A model generated the notes under the pieces. That model saw only the letters and a list, made by a program, of their open reading frames with translations, ran no database searches and had not been told where the DNA came from. From NCBI RefSeq assembly GCF_033115175.1, contig NC_084828.1:94117388-94181387 (forward strand): a stretch of DNA of 64,000 nt, in the 5' to 3' direction. This document shows, piece after piece, positions 30,953-42,099 of this stretch. The stretch's first letter is position 1; each line of letters opens with the position of its first letter. Origin of the DNA: Lepus europaeus (taxonomy: Eukaryota; Chordata; Mammalia; Lagomorpha; Leporidae). Position numbers and translations under genes: made by a program.

Positions 30953-31314
30953 TGTTGTAGGAGTCGTGGTTCTTGCGATTATTCTTTTCTCTGCCAGGTT
31001 CATGTCAGATTCTCGAACAATGACATGAACAGACAGGAACGGTGTATAAAGCAGAAGTGGTTTATTTAAGAAATCAAATATGAAGGGAGGGAAAAAAGCT
31101 CATCAGCACTGAGGGGATCCCTAAAGAAAGCCTAAGAGAGAGAAAAAACCCTCCCAGTGCACTGAGCAGGGTCGCTAGAGGAGGCAGCCATTTTGAAGGC
31201 TGATTGGCTACGGTTTTGCAGGCTGAGAAAGGGGAAGTCTTCGTGATTGGTCCAGGAAAGGGGTGGTTGGCTTTGTTTAAGTGGATGACTACACAACAGA
31301 AAACACATGAAACA
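30953..31314 (-). mobile_element. ERV1-type LTR, about 362 bp, looks complete
   Basis: In its own sense it runs from TGTTTCATGTG to CTACAACA, with CCAATCACGAAG and AGCCAATCAGCC boxes and a CTTAAATAAACCAC polyadenylation signal. A purine tract (GCATGGGGGAA) sits just upstream, as in a 3' LTR, so it may be the end of a lost provirus. Confidence 0.75.
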
Positions 31315-31392
31315 TTCCCCCATGCATAGAATTCCCATCACCTAGGTCAGTTACAGCAGCACAGAAGAACCTTAATTACAAGAACTAGCACA

Positions 31393-31845
31393 TGACATGG
31401 AAGTATCACCTTGACAGTAGGGACTCCATTTTAGAGCACCTGGGACTCCATCTTGAGAAAGCACCCCCCACCACGAGAGTCTGTTCTGAAACTGCGATCT
31501 AAAACTCAGACAATAACAGTCCACTTGGCAGAGCATAGAAACTCCCTAGCATGATCGCTCAAGCTTAAAACAGCTAGGCTGCACCTGGATTAATGTTAAG
31601 ATCGTAATTTGTCTAATGTCAAGATTGCAATTGATAGTTTCGCATAGGCCTCAGGTCAGCTTGACCCTAGCAACCATGTAGTCCCCCTCCCCTCCTTGTG
31701 GTTTTTGCCTTTATAAACCCTATTGCTTTGAGCTTCAGGGTCGAGAGTTCTTTAGGGCATGAGCCTGCTCTCCACCACTGGCAATAAAGGACCATCAAAT
31801 TTGTGTCAGTGTTTGGTGCTCCTCTGTTTGCACTCACTCAGGTAC
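31393..31845 (+). mobile_element. ERV1-type LTR, full-length copy
   Basis: TGACATGGAAGTATCACC, TTGACAGTAGGGACTCC, TTTATAAACCCTATTGC (TATA), GGCAATAAAGGACC (polyadenylation signal), then TCAGTGTTTGGTGCTCC. Same family as 19677-19930. No internal sequence was found beside it; the 3' end is uncertain by about 15 bp. Confidence 0.75.
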
Positions 31846-32492
31846 AAATCAACATCCCACACAGAAGCTTTTTGCTTGAACTATCTTGTCTCCAGATAGT
31901 GGGAGGGGCTGCCCCGTCCCTCTCTACCCAGCCAGGAATGTCTCTGTCACTTCCACTGAACTCCTTGAGCAAAGTACCTGACCCATCTCACAAGGGAGGG
32001 GTTCTCAGGGCCTCATCTCTGACCAGCCTCACCTATCAACACCATCACACTGGCAACACCTGAATTATGAAGGGGTCGCCTTCAAACCCAGCATTCAGTA
32101 ACATCTCCCTCTTCATAGCCGGAATCAGATTCTACTTCTTGCAGCCATGGTGCAAGCTGTGGTGGGGAGCTCTAGGCACTAAGCAATGGGTAGTCTGGCT
32201 TTTCTTATCTATCTACTGTATTTTACAACACACAAGTGTAATTAGACATGTTGTGTAAACTTGACCCAATTATCTAATTATCCACTGCATGGAGGTAAGG
32301 CTTGCATACAAATATATCAAAATGTAGCAGTTTCTGGATGGTAGTCTTATGGGAAATATTAATTGTGGCCTCCATTTTCATATTTTTCAATGTTTTATAA
32401 GACTTAATTTTATGATAAAGTTATTAACATGAAACGATTTGCAAGAGCTCTTCTTGATCATCAAAATATTTATTAATAAGTATATATTTTCA
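31846..32492. other. unique sequence, nothing recognised
   Basis: A/T-rich toward the right; no gene or repeat recognised. Confidence 0.4.
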
Positions 32493-32791
32493 AAATATTT
32501 ATTTATTTATTTGAAAGGCAGAGTTAACATAGATCTTCCATCCACTGGTTTACTCCCCAAATAGCCACAATGGTTGGGGCTGGGCCAGGCCTCAGCCAGG
32601 AGCCTGGAACTCCATCCGGGTCTTTCATGTGGTGGCAGGGGCCCAAGTATTCGGGCCATCTTCCATTGTTTTCCCAGGTGCATTAGCAGAGGCCTGGATC
32701 AGAAGTGGGCAACAGGGGCTCAAACCAGTGCTCATGGGGATGCTGGCACCACAGGCAACAGCTTAACCTACTGTGCTACAACACCAGCCCC
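32493..32791 (-). mobile_element. CSINE, minus strand
   Basis: AATATTTATTTATTTATTTG tail, GGCAGAGTTAACATAG, diverged body, head ACTGTGCTACAACACCAGCC. Confidence 0.9.
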
Positions 32792-32843
32792 TATATATGT
32801 ATATTAACGTGTGTAATTATATACACATAATTATATACACATA

Positions 32844-33397
32844 TGAGGGTATTTTTAAATGATCATGGAAAAGTGAAAGTAGAAGATAAATTTATCTTTG
32901 TGCAAAAAAATTCGAAATTTATGGATGCAAGGGGTCTTCACAAACTTTATGAAAAATATGTATTCTGAGAAACTATGCACTGGGGTTGGCGCTGTGACAC
33001 AGCAGGTTAACACCCTGGCCTGCAGCACCGGCATCCCATATGGGCGCTGATTCAAGACCTGGCTGCTCCACTTCCAAGCCAGCTCTCTGCTGTGGCCTGG
33101 GAAAGCAGTAGAGGATGGCCCAAGTGCTTGGGCCCCTGCACCCACATGGGAGACCCAGAAGAAGCACCTGGCTCCTGGCTTCGGGTCGGTGCAGCTCTGG
33201 CAATTGCGGTCAACTGGGGAGTGAACCATCGGAATGAAGAACTTACTCTCTGCCTCTCCTCTCTCTGTGTAACTCTGGCTTTCAAATAAATAAATAAATC
33301 TTAAAAAATAAAAGAAAACTATGCACCAATTTCAAAATTTTTGCACCCAAATAAACATCTTTTAATTTATTTTCCATTAATGTTTTCAAGTACTCGC
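32844..33397. mobile_element. mariner-type MITE split by a CSINE
   Basis: Left end TGAGGGTATTTTTAAATGAT with ATCATGGAAAAG; right end TTTTCCATTAATGTTTTCAA then GTACTCGCG: imperfect terminal inverted repeats. Flanked on the left by TA. Net length without the CSINE is about 210 bp. Confidence 0.75.
32981..33315 (+). mobile_element. CSINE, plus strand, 11-bp TSD, inside the MITE
   Basis: Perfect TSD AAACTATGCAC at 32970-32980 and 33316-33326. GTTGGCGCTGTGACACAGC head, full body, AAATAAATAAATC tail. Confidence 0.95.
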
Positions 33398-35060
33398 GTC
33401 TATGAAATATTGACAATTTGTAAAGACACCAAAAAGCACAGACAATTGAAAAGACCAAGGTAACATAATAAAGTCCAACTCAGAATGAACAGGTGTTAAC
33501 ATTTTGTCCTGCTTTCTGCCAGGGTTTAAAAAAATAAATAAATAAATAAATAAATAGATCCACACCATTCCCCTTACTCCATAAGGAAAACTCTATCTTG
33601 TTGGTGTGGGCCTTCCCTGTCGTTTTATATACATTTGCCTTTCTATCTGTCATTCATCTACCTGTCTATCACCTACCGATCTAGATCAGACCATTTTCTA
33701 TGTATTTCTGATTTTGCAGAAACAGGGACAAGAAGGAGCCTTCCTGGAATAAGGCACTGGTCATGCCTCAGTGGGAGCCCATGCAAGTGGAGTTCCTGGG
33801 TAATGAAGTCAGTGCAGTTAAATAAAACGGGGGGGGGGGGGTGGTGGTGCATGAGGCTCACGCCAGATACAGTTGATGGGAAACACATGTCTGAGTGGCC
33901 GCGTTCCAGTGAACTGGGTGAGCACACAGAGGCACTGGTCATAAATTCTTCTCAGCTCCTATTTGTTCGTAGGGTAACTGAACGTTAACAGGACTAACTT
34001 TTGTTACTCCCCTCCCAAAACAGTGGCCATGGGTCCCTGGTGAGTGTGTGACTTCCCGTGTCCCAGACCAGCAGTCACTTCCCTCCTGCTCCAAGCCCTC
34101 CAGTGTTTGCAAGGAGATGGTGTGTGCCAATAATGACCTACGCGTGGGGGTTGACTGATCCTTTTAGCACATGAGTCATTTCAGGCCTCTCATCACCAGC
34201 TCAAGAAGCAAAATCCTTCGCTTTACCCACAGCTAAAGGAATTCTAGGTGTCAGCCAGCAGGTGCCGAAGTGTGTGTGTCATGGGGCTGGGGGGTGCTCC
34301 TGGAAGGAAGTCTGGCCGAGCCCTTCGGACCCTGTGGATTTCAAGGCTGCCCATGAAAATCACCGGGGAAATTTTAAAAATGTCTTCGCAGGCTCAGGCC
34401 CCAGAAACTGTGCCTTAACTGGATTGAGGCTGGGCTTCCGCATTTAGGTTTTTAAAACTTGCCCTGTGGTCACAAAAGGAGAAATTTTGTGGATGACTGC
34501 GCTCGTGTGAGGTGCCCAGAGCTGTCCAGTTCACAGGAATGAAACCCCAGCGGGGCTGCCCGGGGAGCGGGCCGGAGGCGGGAGGCGGGAGACGGGAGGC
34601 CAGGGGGCGCTGGCAGCTGACCCAACAGCTGCTCCTTTGGAAGATGGAAGGCTGCGTGACGGTGTGAGCATTCTTAACGTCACGGAACTGCACTTTAAAC
34701 GTAGTGAAGACGGTAGGTGTGGCCTGTGTGTACCTTACCACAACGCAGAACGTGCAAGGTCACCTCTCCCCAGGGACTTCTAACGCGACAGCAGGTTGAG
34801 ACCGTGTTATAGCTTCTCTGGTCCCTGGCAGGAGCGTTGATCCTGCCTTCCTGTTTGAGCCAGTTCCCTGCTCCCCTGGGAGTCTCTGCTGGGTGCTGTT
34901 CTTGCGACTTTTGCTGCTACTTGGGGGCAAAGCAGTTGATTTTTCCTGTAGGAACTGGTCTGTTGCCCGCCTAGAACGGATCCCAGAAACCCTCCGCTTA
35001 CCTCGTGTGGCGCTTCTCTGCCAGCAACCATGTTTCAGAATAGCAGCAACCTCTTGATCA
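33398..35060. other. mostly unique sequence with microsatellites
   Basis: (TAAA)n at about 33528-33556 and a 13-G run at 33829-33841. GC-rich at 34500-34620, including a CTCF-like motif. No coding frame recognised. Confidence 0.5.
34597..34615 (+). promoter_or_regulatory. strong CTCF-like motif, forward
   Basis: CCAGGGGGCGCTGG at 34600-34613 matches the CTCF core CCASYAGRKGGCRS at essentially every position. It lies in a small GC-rich patch of unique sequence and not in a CSINE. Binding is inferred from sequence only. Confidence 0.65.
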
Positions 35061-35065
35061 GAGTG

Positions 35066-35362
35066 GGTTTTTTGTTTTATTTATTTGAAAGGCAGAGTTA
35101 CAGAGAGCTCCTCTATCTGCTGGTTCACTCCCCAAATGGCTGCAACAGCAGGTGCTGGGCCAGCCTGAAGCTAGGAGCCAGGAGCTTCATCCAGGTCTCC
35201 CATGTGGATGGCAGGGGTCCAAGCACTTGGACCATCATCTGACGCCTTCCCAGGTGCATTAGCAGGGAGCTGGATGGGAAGTGGAGCAGCCAGGACTTGC
35301 ACCACTCAAACTGGCTGATGTTGCAGGTGATGGCTTAACCCGCTGCTCCACAATGCTGGCCT
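35066..35362 (-). mobile_element. CSINE, minus strand
   Basis: TTTTATTTATTTGAAAGGC, GAGTTACAGAGAGC with a much-shortened GA tract, full body, head end GCTGCTCCACAATGCTGGCC. Confidence 0.92.
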
Positions 35363-35649
35363 CCTTCAGGGGTTGTTTGATGCTCAGGTGCCTTCTGATA
35401 CCTGTGACTGGAGCCTCCTCCCTTCCAGACCCGGGATCCGTCTGCTGCAGCCTTGTAACCTGACTTGGGCTGGGATAAACCACGTAGAGTGACCAGCCAG
35501 TTAGTGTCCAATAGTGATGACCATAGGCTCGCAGAGAGGACTGGTTTTTCGTATCTTCTCTGATGAGACATTGTGCTTATCTAGTTCATATTCCACCTGT
35601 TAGCAGAGGCTACCCTAGCTCATGAAAGTACAGCATACTGCAATTTTGC

Positions 35650-36065
35650 AATTTTGTCTGAGGAGAATGGAATTATTTTTTAATTTTTAAAAAGATTTAT
35701 TTGAGAGGTAGAGTTAAAGACAGAGAGAGGAAGAGACAGAGAGAAAGGTCTTCCATCTGCTGGTTCACTCCCCAGTTGGCTGCAACAGCCAGAGCTAGGC
35801 TGATCTGAAGCCAGGAACCTGGAGCTTCTTCCAGGTCTCCCACATGGGTGCAGGGGCCCAAGAACTTGGGCCATCTTCTACTGCTTTCCCTGGTTGTAGC
35901 AGAGAGCAGGATCGGAAGAGGAGCAGCTGGGACTAGAACCGGCGACCATATGGGATGCTGGTGCTTTAGGCAGAGGTTTAACCCACTGTGCCACAGCACC
36001 AGCCCCAGGAGAATGGAATTAAAAGATAAGTTTACTGTGGTGAGAATATCTTTGAAAGTCCTGCA
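35650..36065. mobile_element. mariner-type MITE remnant split by a CSINE
   Basis: GAGGAGAATGGAATTA, then after the CSINE AAAGATAAGTTTACTGTGG, ending AATATCTTTGAAAGTCCTGC next to TA. Matches half of the MITE family; the left limit is uncertain. Confidence 0.55.
35676..36006 (-). mobile_element. CSINE, minus strand, 15-bp TSD
   Basis: Perfect TSD AGGAGAATGGAATTA at 35661-35675 and 36007-36021. Full-length copy inserted in a MITE. Confidence 0.95.
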
Positions 36066-36176
36066 TATGAGAGGTTTTCAAAAAGGTCATGGAAAATGCA
36101 TATTCTGAAAAGACTATGTGTAGGATTTTGAAGATTTTTATACCTAAATCAATGCATGAACTTTGTGAAGTCCCCT
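36066..36176. mobile_element. mariner-type MITE, second copy in tandem
   Basis: TATGAGAGGTTTTCAAAAAG, TCATGGAAAATGCATATTCT, ending ATGCATGAACTTTGTGAAG. It begins at the TA where the previous MITE ends. Confidence 0.7.
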
Positions 36177-36420
36177 TGCCCGCTGCCTTGGGCCCTGTCC
36201 CATACCCCGGGGAAGTCCAACAGTCTGTCCAGGGATTCTGGACATTCCAGAGCACTGGGGTGTCCCCTCCTACGTGGCACGAGGTGTCCGAGTAACTCAA
36301 GCACTGTCTCCCTGGCAACCCTGGTGTGCAGCAGTTCATGGGGCTCCAGTTTTGTGTTGATTCCATTTCTACTTTCTGGAAAACAAAACCAAGCTAAAAC
36401 ACTTACAAAAGGCGTTGACA

Positions 36421-36718
36421 GGGGCAGGTGTTCAGTGTAGCAGTTAAGACACTGCTTGGGATGCCTGCATCCCACGTAAGAGTGCCTGGTTCAGGTCAGG
36501 TCATATCTCTTCTGCTTTTGATCATGCTTCTTGCTAATATGCACCCTGGGAGGCAGCGCCACGGACACCCACACGGGAGACCCAGAGGGGGTGCCGGGTT
36601 CCAGGCTTCAGCCTGGTTTAGCTTGGCTGATATAGACATTTGGGAAGTGAACCAGCACATGAGATGTCTCTTTCCCTCTCTCCCGCTCTTACTCTTTCAA
36701 ATAAAATAAAATTATTTT
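36421..36718 (+). mobile_element. CSINE, plus strand, older subfamily
   Basis: GGCAGGTGTTCAGTGTAGC head, diverged body with part of the middle lost, TTTCAAATAAAATAAAATT tail into which the next CSINE inserted. Confidence 0.85.
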
Positions 36719-37044
36719 TAAAAAGATTTCATTTATTTATTTGAGAGGCAGAGCTACAGACAGAGAGAGGGGGAGACAGAGAAAAAGGTCTTCCATCCAC
36801 TGGCTCACTCCCCAAAAGTCCGCAATGGCTGGAACTGGGACAATCTGAAGCCAGGATTCAGGAGCTTCTTCCAGATCTCCCACTTGGGTGCAAGGCCCCA
36901 AGCACTTGGGCCATCTTCCATTGCTTTTCCAGGCCATAGTAGAGCTGTATCAGAAGAGGAGCAGCTGGGACTAGAACCGGTGCCCATATGGGATGCCAGC
37001 ACCTCAGGCAGAGGCTTAGCCCACTATGTCACATTGCTGGCCCC
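36719..37044 (-). mobile_element. CSINE, minus strand, in the tail of the previous one
   Basis: AAAGATTTCATTTATTTATT to CACATTGCTGGCCCC. The flanks AAAATTATTTTTAAAA and AAAATTAATTTTAAAA are a near-perfect TSD made from the older SINE's A/T-rich tail. Confidence 0.92.
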
Positions 37045-37070
37045 AAAATTAATTTTAAAACTTTGTTTCA

Positions 37071-37394
37071 GGGGCCGTCGCTGTGGCTCACTTGGTTAAT
37101 CCTCCACCTGTGGCACCGGCATCCCATATGGGCGCCGTGTTCTAGTCTTGGTTGTTCTTCTTCCAGTCCAGCTCTCTGCTGTGGCCTAGGAGGGCAGTGG
37201 AGGATGGCCCAAGTGCTTGGGCCCCTACACCCACATGGGAGACCGGGAGGAGGCACCTGGCTCCTGGCTTTGGATCGGCACAGTGCCGGCCATAGAGGCC
37301 ATTTGGGGAGTGAACCTATGGAAGGAGGACCTTTCTCTCTGTCTCTGTCTCTCTCTCTCACTGTCTGTAACTCTACCTGTCAAAAAAAAAAAGA
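37071..37394 (+). mobile_element. CSINE, plus strand, 14-bp TSD
   Basis: Perfect TSD AAAACTTTGTTTCA at 37057-37070 and 37395-37408. CTTGGTTAATCCTCC-headed subgroup. Confidence 0.95.
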
Positions 37395-37682
37395 AAAACT
37401 TTGTTTCAAAGGATATTTCTTTGTGCAATGGCTTCGTCACATGTGCGAGCCCGAGGAGTGGGCTTTAGATCATCCTAAAACAAGACTCTTGGTATTGGGC
37501 ATTAGGTAGTTCTGTTCCAGGAGTCTTCAGTTACCCCATTTGACTCTATTCATGGAACATCCCCAGACTGGGAAAAGTGACCCAAGGTGTTGAAGCCAGG
37601 TTAGCGGTGCATGTGTGTGTGTGGGGGGGTGGCTGGGAGGAGCCTGAAAAACTTCTGGGATTCTGGGAAATTCTTTTTTTGA
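37395..37682. other. unique sequence with a short GT/G tract
   Basis: TGTGTGTGTGGGGGGG at about 37613-37628; nothing else recognised. Confidence 0.4.
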
Positions 37683-37972
37683 AAAATTAAATGTTTTTTA
37701 TTTGCAATGGAAGAGAGAGATCTCCCATCTGATGGTTCATGCCCCCGAATGTCCACAACAGCAGGGCCAGGCCAAAGCCAGGAGTTCAGAAGTCAGTCCA
37801 GGTCCCCCCCATGGGTGGCAAGGCCCCAAGTCCTTGAGTCGCCTCTGCTGCCTCCCACGATGCACATTAGCAGGAAGCTGGGCTGGAAGTGGAGCCATGA
37901 CTCAAACCAGGCACTCCCACGTGGGATGCAGTTGTCCCAGGCGGTGACTGTTAACCTTGTGCCAGATACCCA
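37683..37972 (-). mobile_element. CSINE, minus strand, old subfamily
   Basis: TTTTTTATTTGCAATGGAAG, GATCTCCCATCTGATGGTTC, diverged body, degraded head. Confidence 0.82.
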
Positions 37973-37975
37973 GAC

Positions 37976-38091
37976 TACTTGTGGTAAAATTCCATTTCTT
38001 GAGTCAACATCGATCACACAGGTGACGTTGGGCAAAGTCGTTGAGCTGTACATGCTGTATTTGTGCCTCAATAAAACATTCACATTAAAAA
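37976..38091 (+). mobile_element. L1 3' end
   Basis: GAGCTGTACATGCTGTATTT, GTGCCTCAATAAAACATTC and an A-rich end resemble an L1 3' UTR terminus. Confidence 0.55.
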
Positions 38092-38103
38092 CTCAAGAAC
38101 AGG

Positions 38104-38425
38104 CTAATCCTCCGCCTTGCGGCGCCGGCACACCGGGTTCTAGTCCCGGTCGGGGCGCCAGATTCTGTCCCGGTTGCCCCTCTTCCAGGCCAGCTCTCTG
38201 CTATGGCCCGGGAGTGCAGTGGAGGATGGCCCAAGTGCTTGGGCCCTGCACCCGCATGGGAGACCAGGAGAAGCACCTGGCTCCTGGCTTCGGATCAGCG
38301 TGGTGCGCCGGCCGCAGTGGCCATTGGAGGGTGAACCAACGGCAAAAAGGAAGACCTTTCTCTCTGTCTCTCTCTCTCACTATCCACTCTGCCTGTCAAA
38401 CAAACAAACAAACAAACAAAAAAAC
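38104..38425 (+). mobile_element. Young CSINE, plus strand, 5'-truncated, 12-bp TSD
   Basis: Perfect TSD CTCAAGAACAGG at 38092-38103 and 38426-38437. The element starts at CTAATCCTCC, lacking about the first 28 nt of the head; the tail grew into (CAAA)n. Confidence 0.95.
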
Positions 38426-38437
38426 CTCAAGAACAGG

Positions 38438-38745
38438 AACTGGCATTTGGCAGATGAGCAGGTTAAGCTGTGGCCCGTGACACCAGCTTCTCATATCAGA
38501 GTGCTGGTTCCAGTCCCGGCAGCTCCCTGCTAATGTGCCTGGGAAAGCAGCGGAGGACGGCCCAAGTGCTTGAGCCCCTGCCACCCACACGGGAGACCCA
38601 GGTAGAGTTCTAGGCCGCTGTTTCAGTCTGGCCCAGCCCCAGCGGTTGCCATCATTTAGGGACTGAACCAGCAGATGGAAGGTTGATTTATCAATCTGTT
38701 GTCCTGATCTTCAAATTAATTAATTAATTAATCAATAACTCTGGA
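38438..38745 (+). mobile_element. CSINE, plus strand, older copy
   Basis: ACTGGCATTTGGCAGATGAG head, GTGCTGGTTCCAGTCCCGGC, body, AATTAATTAATTAATC tail. Confidence 0.88.
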
Positions 38746-38914
38746 AAAACAAACAAATGCCTGTTGCTTGGCTCTCTCCTCCCAGATCTGCTCTCCAGAT
38801 GCCCAGGGGCCTCACTGCCCCCTTTTTCCCTCCACTCCCGCGTCTCAGCCCCTCTTTCGGAAACGCTCATATCTGTCAGAAAAGAGTGTCTGTCTCTAAC
38901 TTAAACTTTTTCAA

Positions 38915-39190
38915 ATTCTTTGTGAGAAAAATAAAAACAGAGAAAGAGAGACAGAGAGCTCTCACCTGCTGGTTCACTCTCCAAATGTCAACAGTGGTTG
39001 GGGCTGGGCCGGGAGCCGGGAATGCAATCCAGGTCTCCCACATGGGCGGCAGGGGCCGAATTACTGGAGCCATCGCTGCTGCCTCCCAGGATCTGCAGTG
39101 GCAGGAAGCTGGAGTCAGGAGCCGGAGTCGGGAATTGAACCCTGGCACTCCACTGTCGAACATGTGTGCACTCGGTTAAATGCTGGCTCA
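38915..39190 (-). mobile_element. CSINE, minus strand, old subfamily
   Basis: GAGAAAGAGAGACAGAGAGC, CACCTGCTGGTTCACTCTCC, body, GTTAAATGCTGGCTC head remnant. Confidence 0.82.
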
Positions 39191-41848
39191 CTGGCTCTGC
39201 TGCTAACTTCCCAGAGAGGCCAGGAAACCACCTCCACACAGTGAGTGACAGAATGACAGTTCCTGAAGCCCTCCCGGGAGTGAAAGCGAAACAGCCCCTG
39301 GGAAACAGACGTGGCATGTGAGAGAGGAAGCCACGCTGTGACTCACAGGATCCTGCAGCCCAACATTCCTATTCTGGGGCCAAAATAGGGTACAGGCAGG
39401 GACAGAAGGACAGCTCAGTGGGGACATGGCTTCCTGCAGCGGGACCTCTGCCCTGAGCTTCCCAGCTCTCCACCGCTGGGGCTGATACAGGCTGGTACCT
39501 GGCCCCGGCGCCCCTGCCCCAGGAGGAGCACTGACGGTGCACAGGCTGCAGACCAGCTCGGCGTGGTGGCTCCCGAGGCCAGAGGCTAGCAGAAGGTGGT
39601 AAACTTAGGGATCCCCAGGGGATGGGGCAGCTGGGTGCTGACCAGCACACCCGAACATCCACGCCAATGACCAAGGCCTTGGCCGTCCACCCCAGCTTCA
39701 GGTGCAGCTGGCCCAGCCATCCTGGCTCATCACAGCCACAACAGGGAGAAGCCCAAACCCAGGGAGGTACTATCCTGGTATGTGGACTTGGACCAGTTCC
39801 CTGGGGTCTCCTCGGCCTACCATCACGATCTGCCTCCCCGTGGAGGACAGGAGAACCCAGCCAGGGCGACATTAAAGAGGAAACCACTTTGCCCATCTCT
39901 TCCACAATACTGGCTGCTGCTACCTCTGCCCTCCCGTGTCCCTCGCTGGGGCACAGAACAGCAGGGCAGGCCACCAGCCCCGGGGAGAAGAACCCAGGAC
40001 CCTTCATGACTATGCCCCTCCTCCCGGAAAAGCACCTGCGCCCACTGACCTGTGGGGAGGGGGCTTGGTATGGAAAAAGAGAACGAAGACTCTGTAAACA
40101 TTCAGGGTTCAGGGATATCTGATAACCTGGGGGCTGCCCACAAAACCATTGTAAGAAGAAACAATGTGGTACCTAAGAGAATATTTGCTATAAAGGAGGA
40201 AGGCATACATATGCCAAACCCATTCCTCTTCAAACCCTAAGGGGATCCAAGTGACTTTGTGGTCTCAGAAGCTCTGAAAGACTGGTCTGTGCCCCTACCC
40301 CAGCCCAGCCCACCACAGCAGCAGGCCCATGCTTTGGGAGGGAAGAAGACCAGGAGGAGGACCTCAGAGAGCATCCCAGAGCATGCTGGGACCCTGCAGT
40401 GCTCAAAGACCCTTCCTCGGACCCCGTCTCCAGTGGAAATAGAACTGCTTCCTTCTGCTGGGGGCCCAACAGTCCCCAGGGAAAACCGGCAGCCTTCCAA
40501 AGCCAGGGAGACAGCTGTCAAGGCCGCTGTGTGTGGAGCCGCAGCCCCGGGGACCCCGCTCAGCGGTGGCAAGGGTGGTCGCTCACGGTGATGGTGACAC
40601 TGCCAGCCAAGAGGGAACACAGGGCAGGCCGGCCACGGCCCAGGGGCTGCAGCCTCACTAGGGAGGTGTTGAGGGTGGTAGCAGCATGGGTAGCACAGGC
40701 AGGACATCTGCCTGACCAGCCACCTGCTGCAAGAGCGGTCACCAGACGCTCTGGAGAGATTCCCCAGTTCCCCTCCCCGTGGGAGCCGGAGGAGGAGCCT
40801 GTGAGGAGGTGGGGGCTGAGAGGCATTAGAATGTGGGCCCTCAGATTAATCAGAGCAGACTCGTAGTTCCAGGCCGGCGAGAGCTGACTTGATAATGGCC
40901 ATGATAAGGACAGTAATTGCTGTGGTGCGTACCATCCGTGCATAGTAATTTGGGGCCTGAGCAGAACAGAGTGAAACACACTGGGCAGCCCTTCCTGCTG
41001 CCCCCACCAGGGGCACCCCGCTGAGAGCTGAGCCTACCTGTCCCACCCCTGCTGCATGGTCCCGGTGCCCCTGCCAGCAAAGAGGTCTCTCTGCCTGTGC
41101 TCAGCCCCTGAGCCCCTTTTCTCCACCCAAGGAAGTGCCCAGGCCCCAGGCAGGCAGGAAGCAGAACTCGGCTCCCCAGTGCACTTCCTGCCCCTCTGCC
41201 CCGGGAGCACCTGGCTCCTGCGCCTCCACAGGACTCCTTTTAGCAGTCTGTCTCGGCTTAAATTCACCAGAGATGGTTTCTGTGGTTTGTGGGGAGGGGG
41301 CCTTCCTCTCCGCCTGACCCCAGCTCCAGCCCTGGGAGGTACAGCCACACGTGCCTGTCTCTCTTCCTCCCTTTGCTCTCTCCTCCCTCCCTGCCCTCCT
41401 TTCTAGTGCCCATTTCTTCTCGCAGTCTTTCGCTCCTGAACTCACCTGTAGAATGACCCGGTGCGGCTGCCTCAGCCCCTGCACAGCCCCTTTGTAGCCC
41501 TGCCAGGCCCGGGACCAGTCCCTGCTGAGCTTGGGCACTGCAGGCTGGCCCAGGGCTTTTCTGGGGATGCTCCAGCCCAGCGTGGCCTCTGGGCCCAGGT
41601 GTGAGTGAGGCACGTGTGAGCAGGAGGTTGCATGGCAGCAGAGCTGCAGACACCCTTGCCTCTCACACGCTCCTTCCCATGGTCCCGCTGCTTGGCTATG
41701 GGAACTCGATAGGACAAAGGTGGCACTGCAAGCCTGCAGCCAGGGATAGATTGTTTAGCAGATGGCAGTGGAAAAATGGATTCACTCCCTGCCTGCAAGG
41801 GGGGACTCTAGATGGAGTCAGGAACTGACTGTGAAAGATACAACTGTG
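39191..41848. other. GC-rich unique sequence, no recognised gene
   Basis: A 2.6-kb repeat-poor, GC-rich stretch. Open frames on both strands (for example minus 39369-40007 and plus 40399-40866) overlap each other, lack family motifs and look like by-products of GC content. It could hold exons or regulatory DNA of an unrecognised gene. Confidence 0.45.
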
Positions 41849-42095
41849 GACTCTGGTTCGAGTCCCGGCTGTGCCACTTCCAATCCAGCTCTCTGCTGTG
41901 ACCTGGGAAAGCAGTAGAAGATGGCCCAAGAGCTTGGGCCTCTGCACCCACATGGGAGACCAGGAAGAAGCTCCTGGATCCTGGCTTCGGATTGGCCTAG
42001 CTCCAGCCATTGTAGCCATTTGGGGAGTGAACCAGTCTCTCTCTCTCCTCTCCTCTCTGTCTGTAATTTTGCCTCTCAAATAAATAAAAAAAAAA
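41849..42095 (+). mobile_element. CSINE, plus strand, 5'-truncated
   Basis: Starts at CTCTGGTTCGAGTCCCGGC (B-box region). The imperfect flanks AAAGATACAACTGT and AAAGATGAAACTGT may be the TSD. Confidence 0.88.
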
Positions 42096-42099
42096 GATG

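Noticed and set aside
39369-40007. 212-codon minus-strand frame
   Set aside because: No family motif beyond a short resemblance I could not extend; overlaps other frames in GC-rich DNA.
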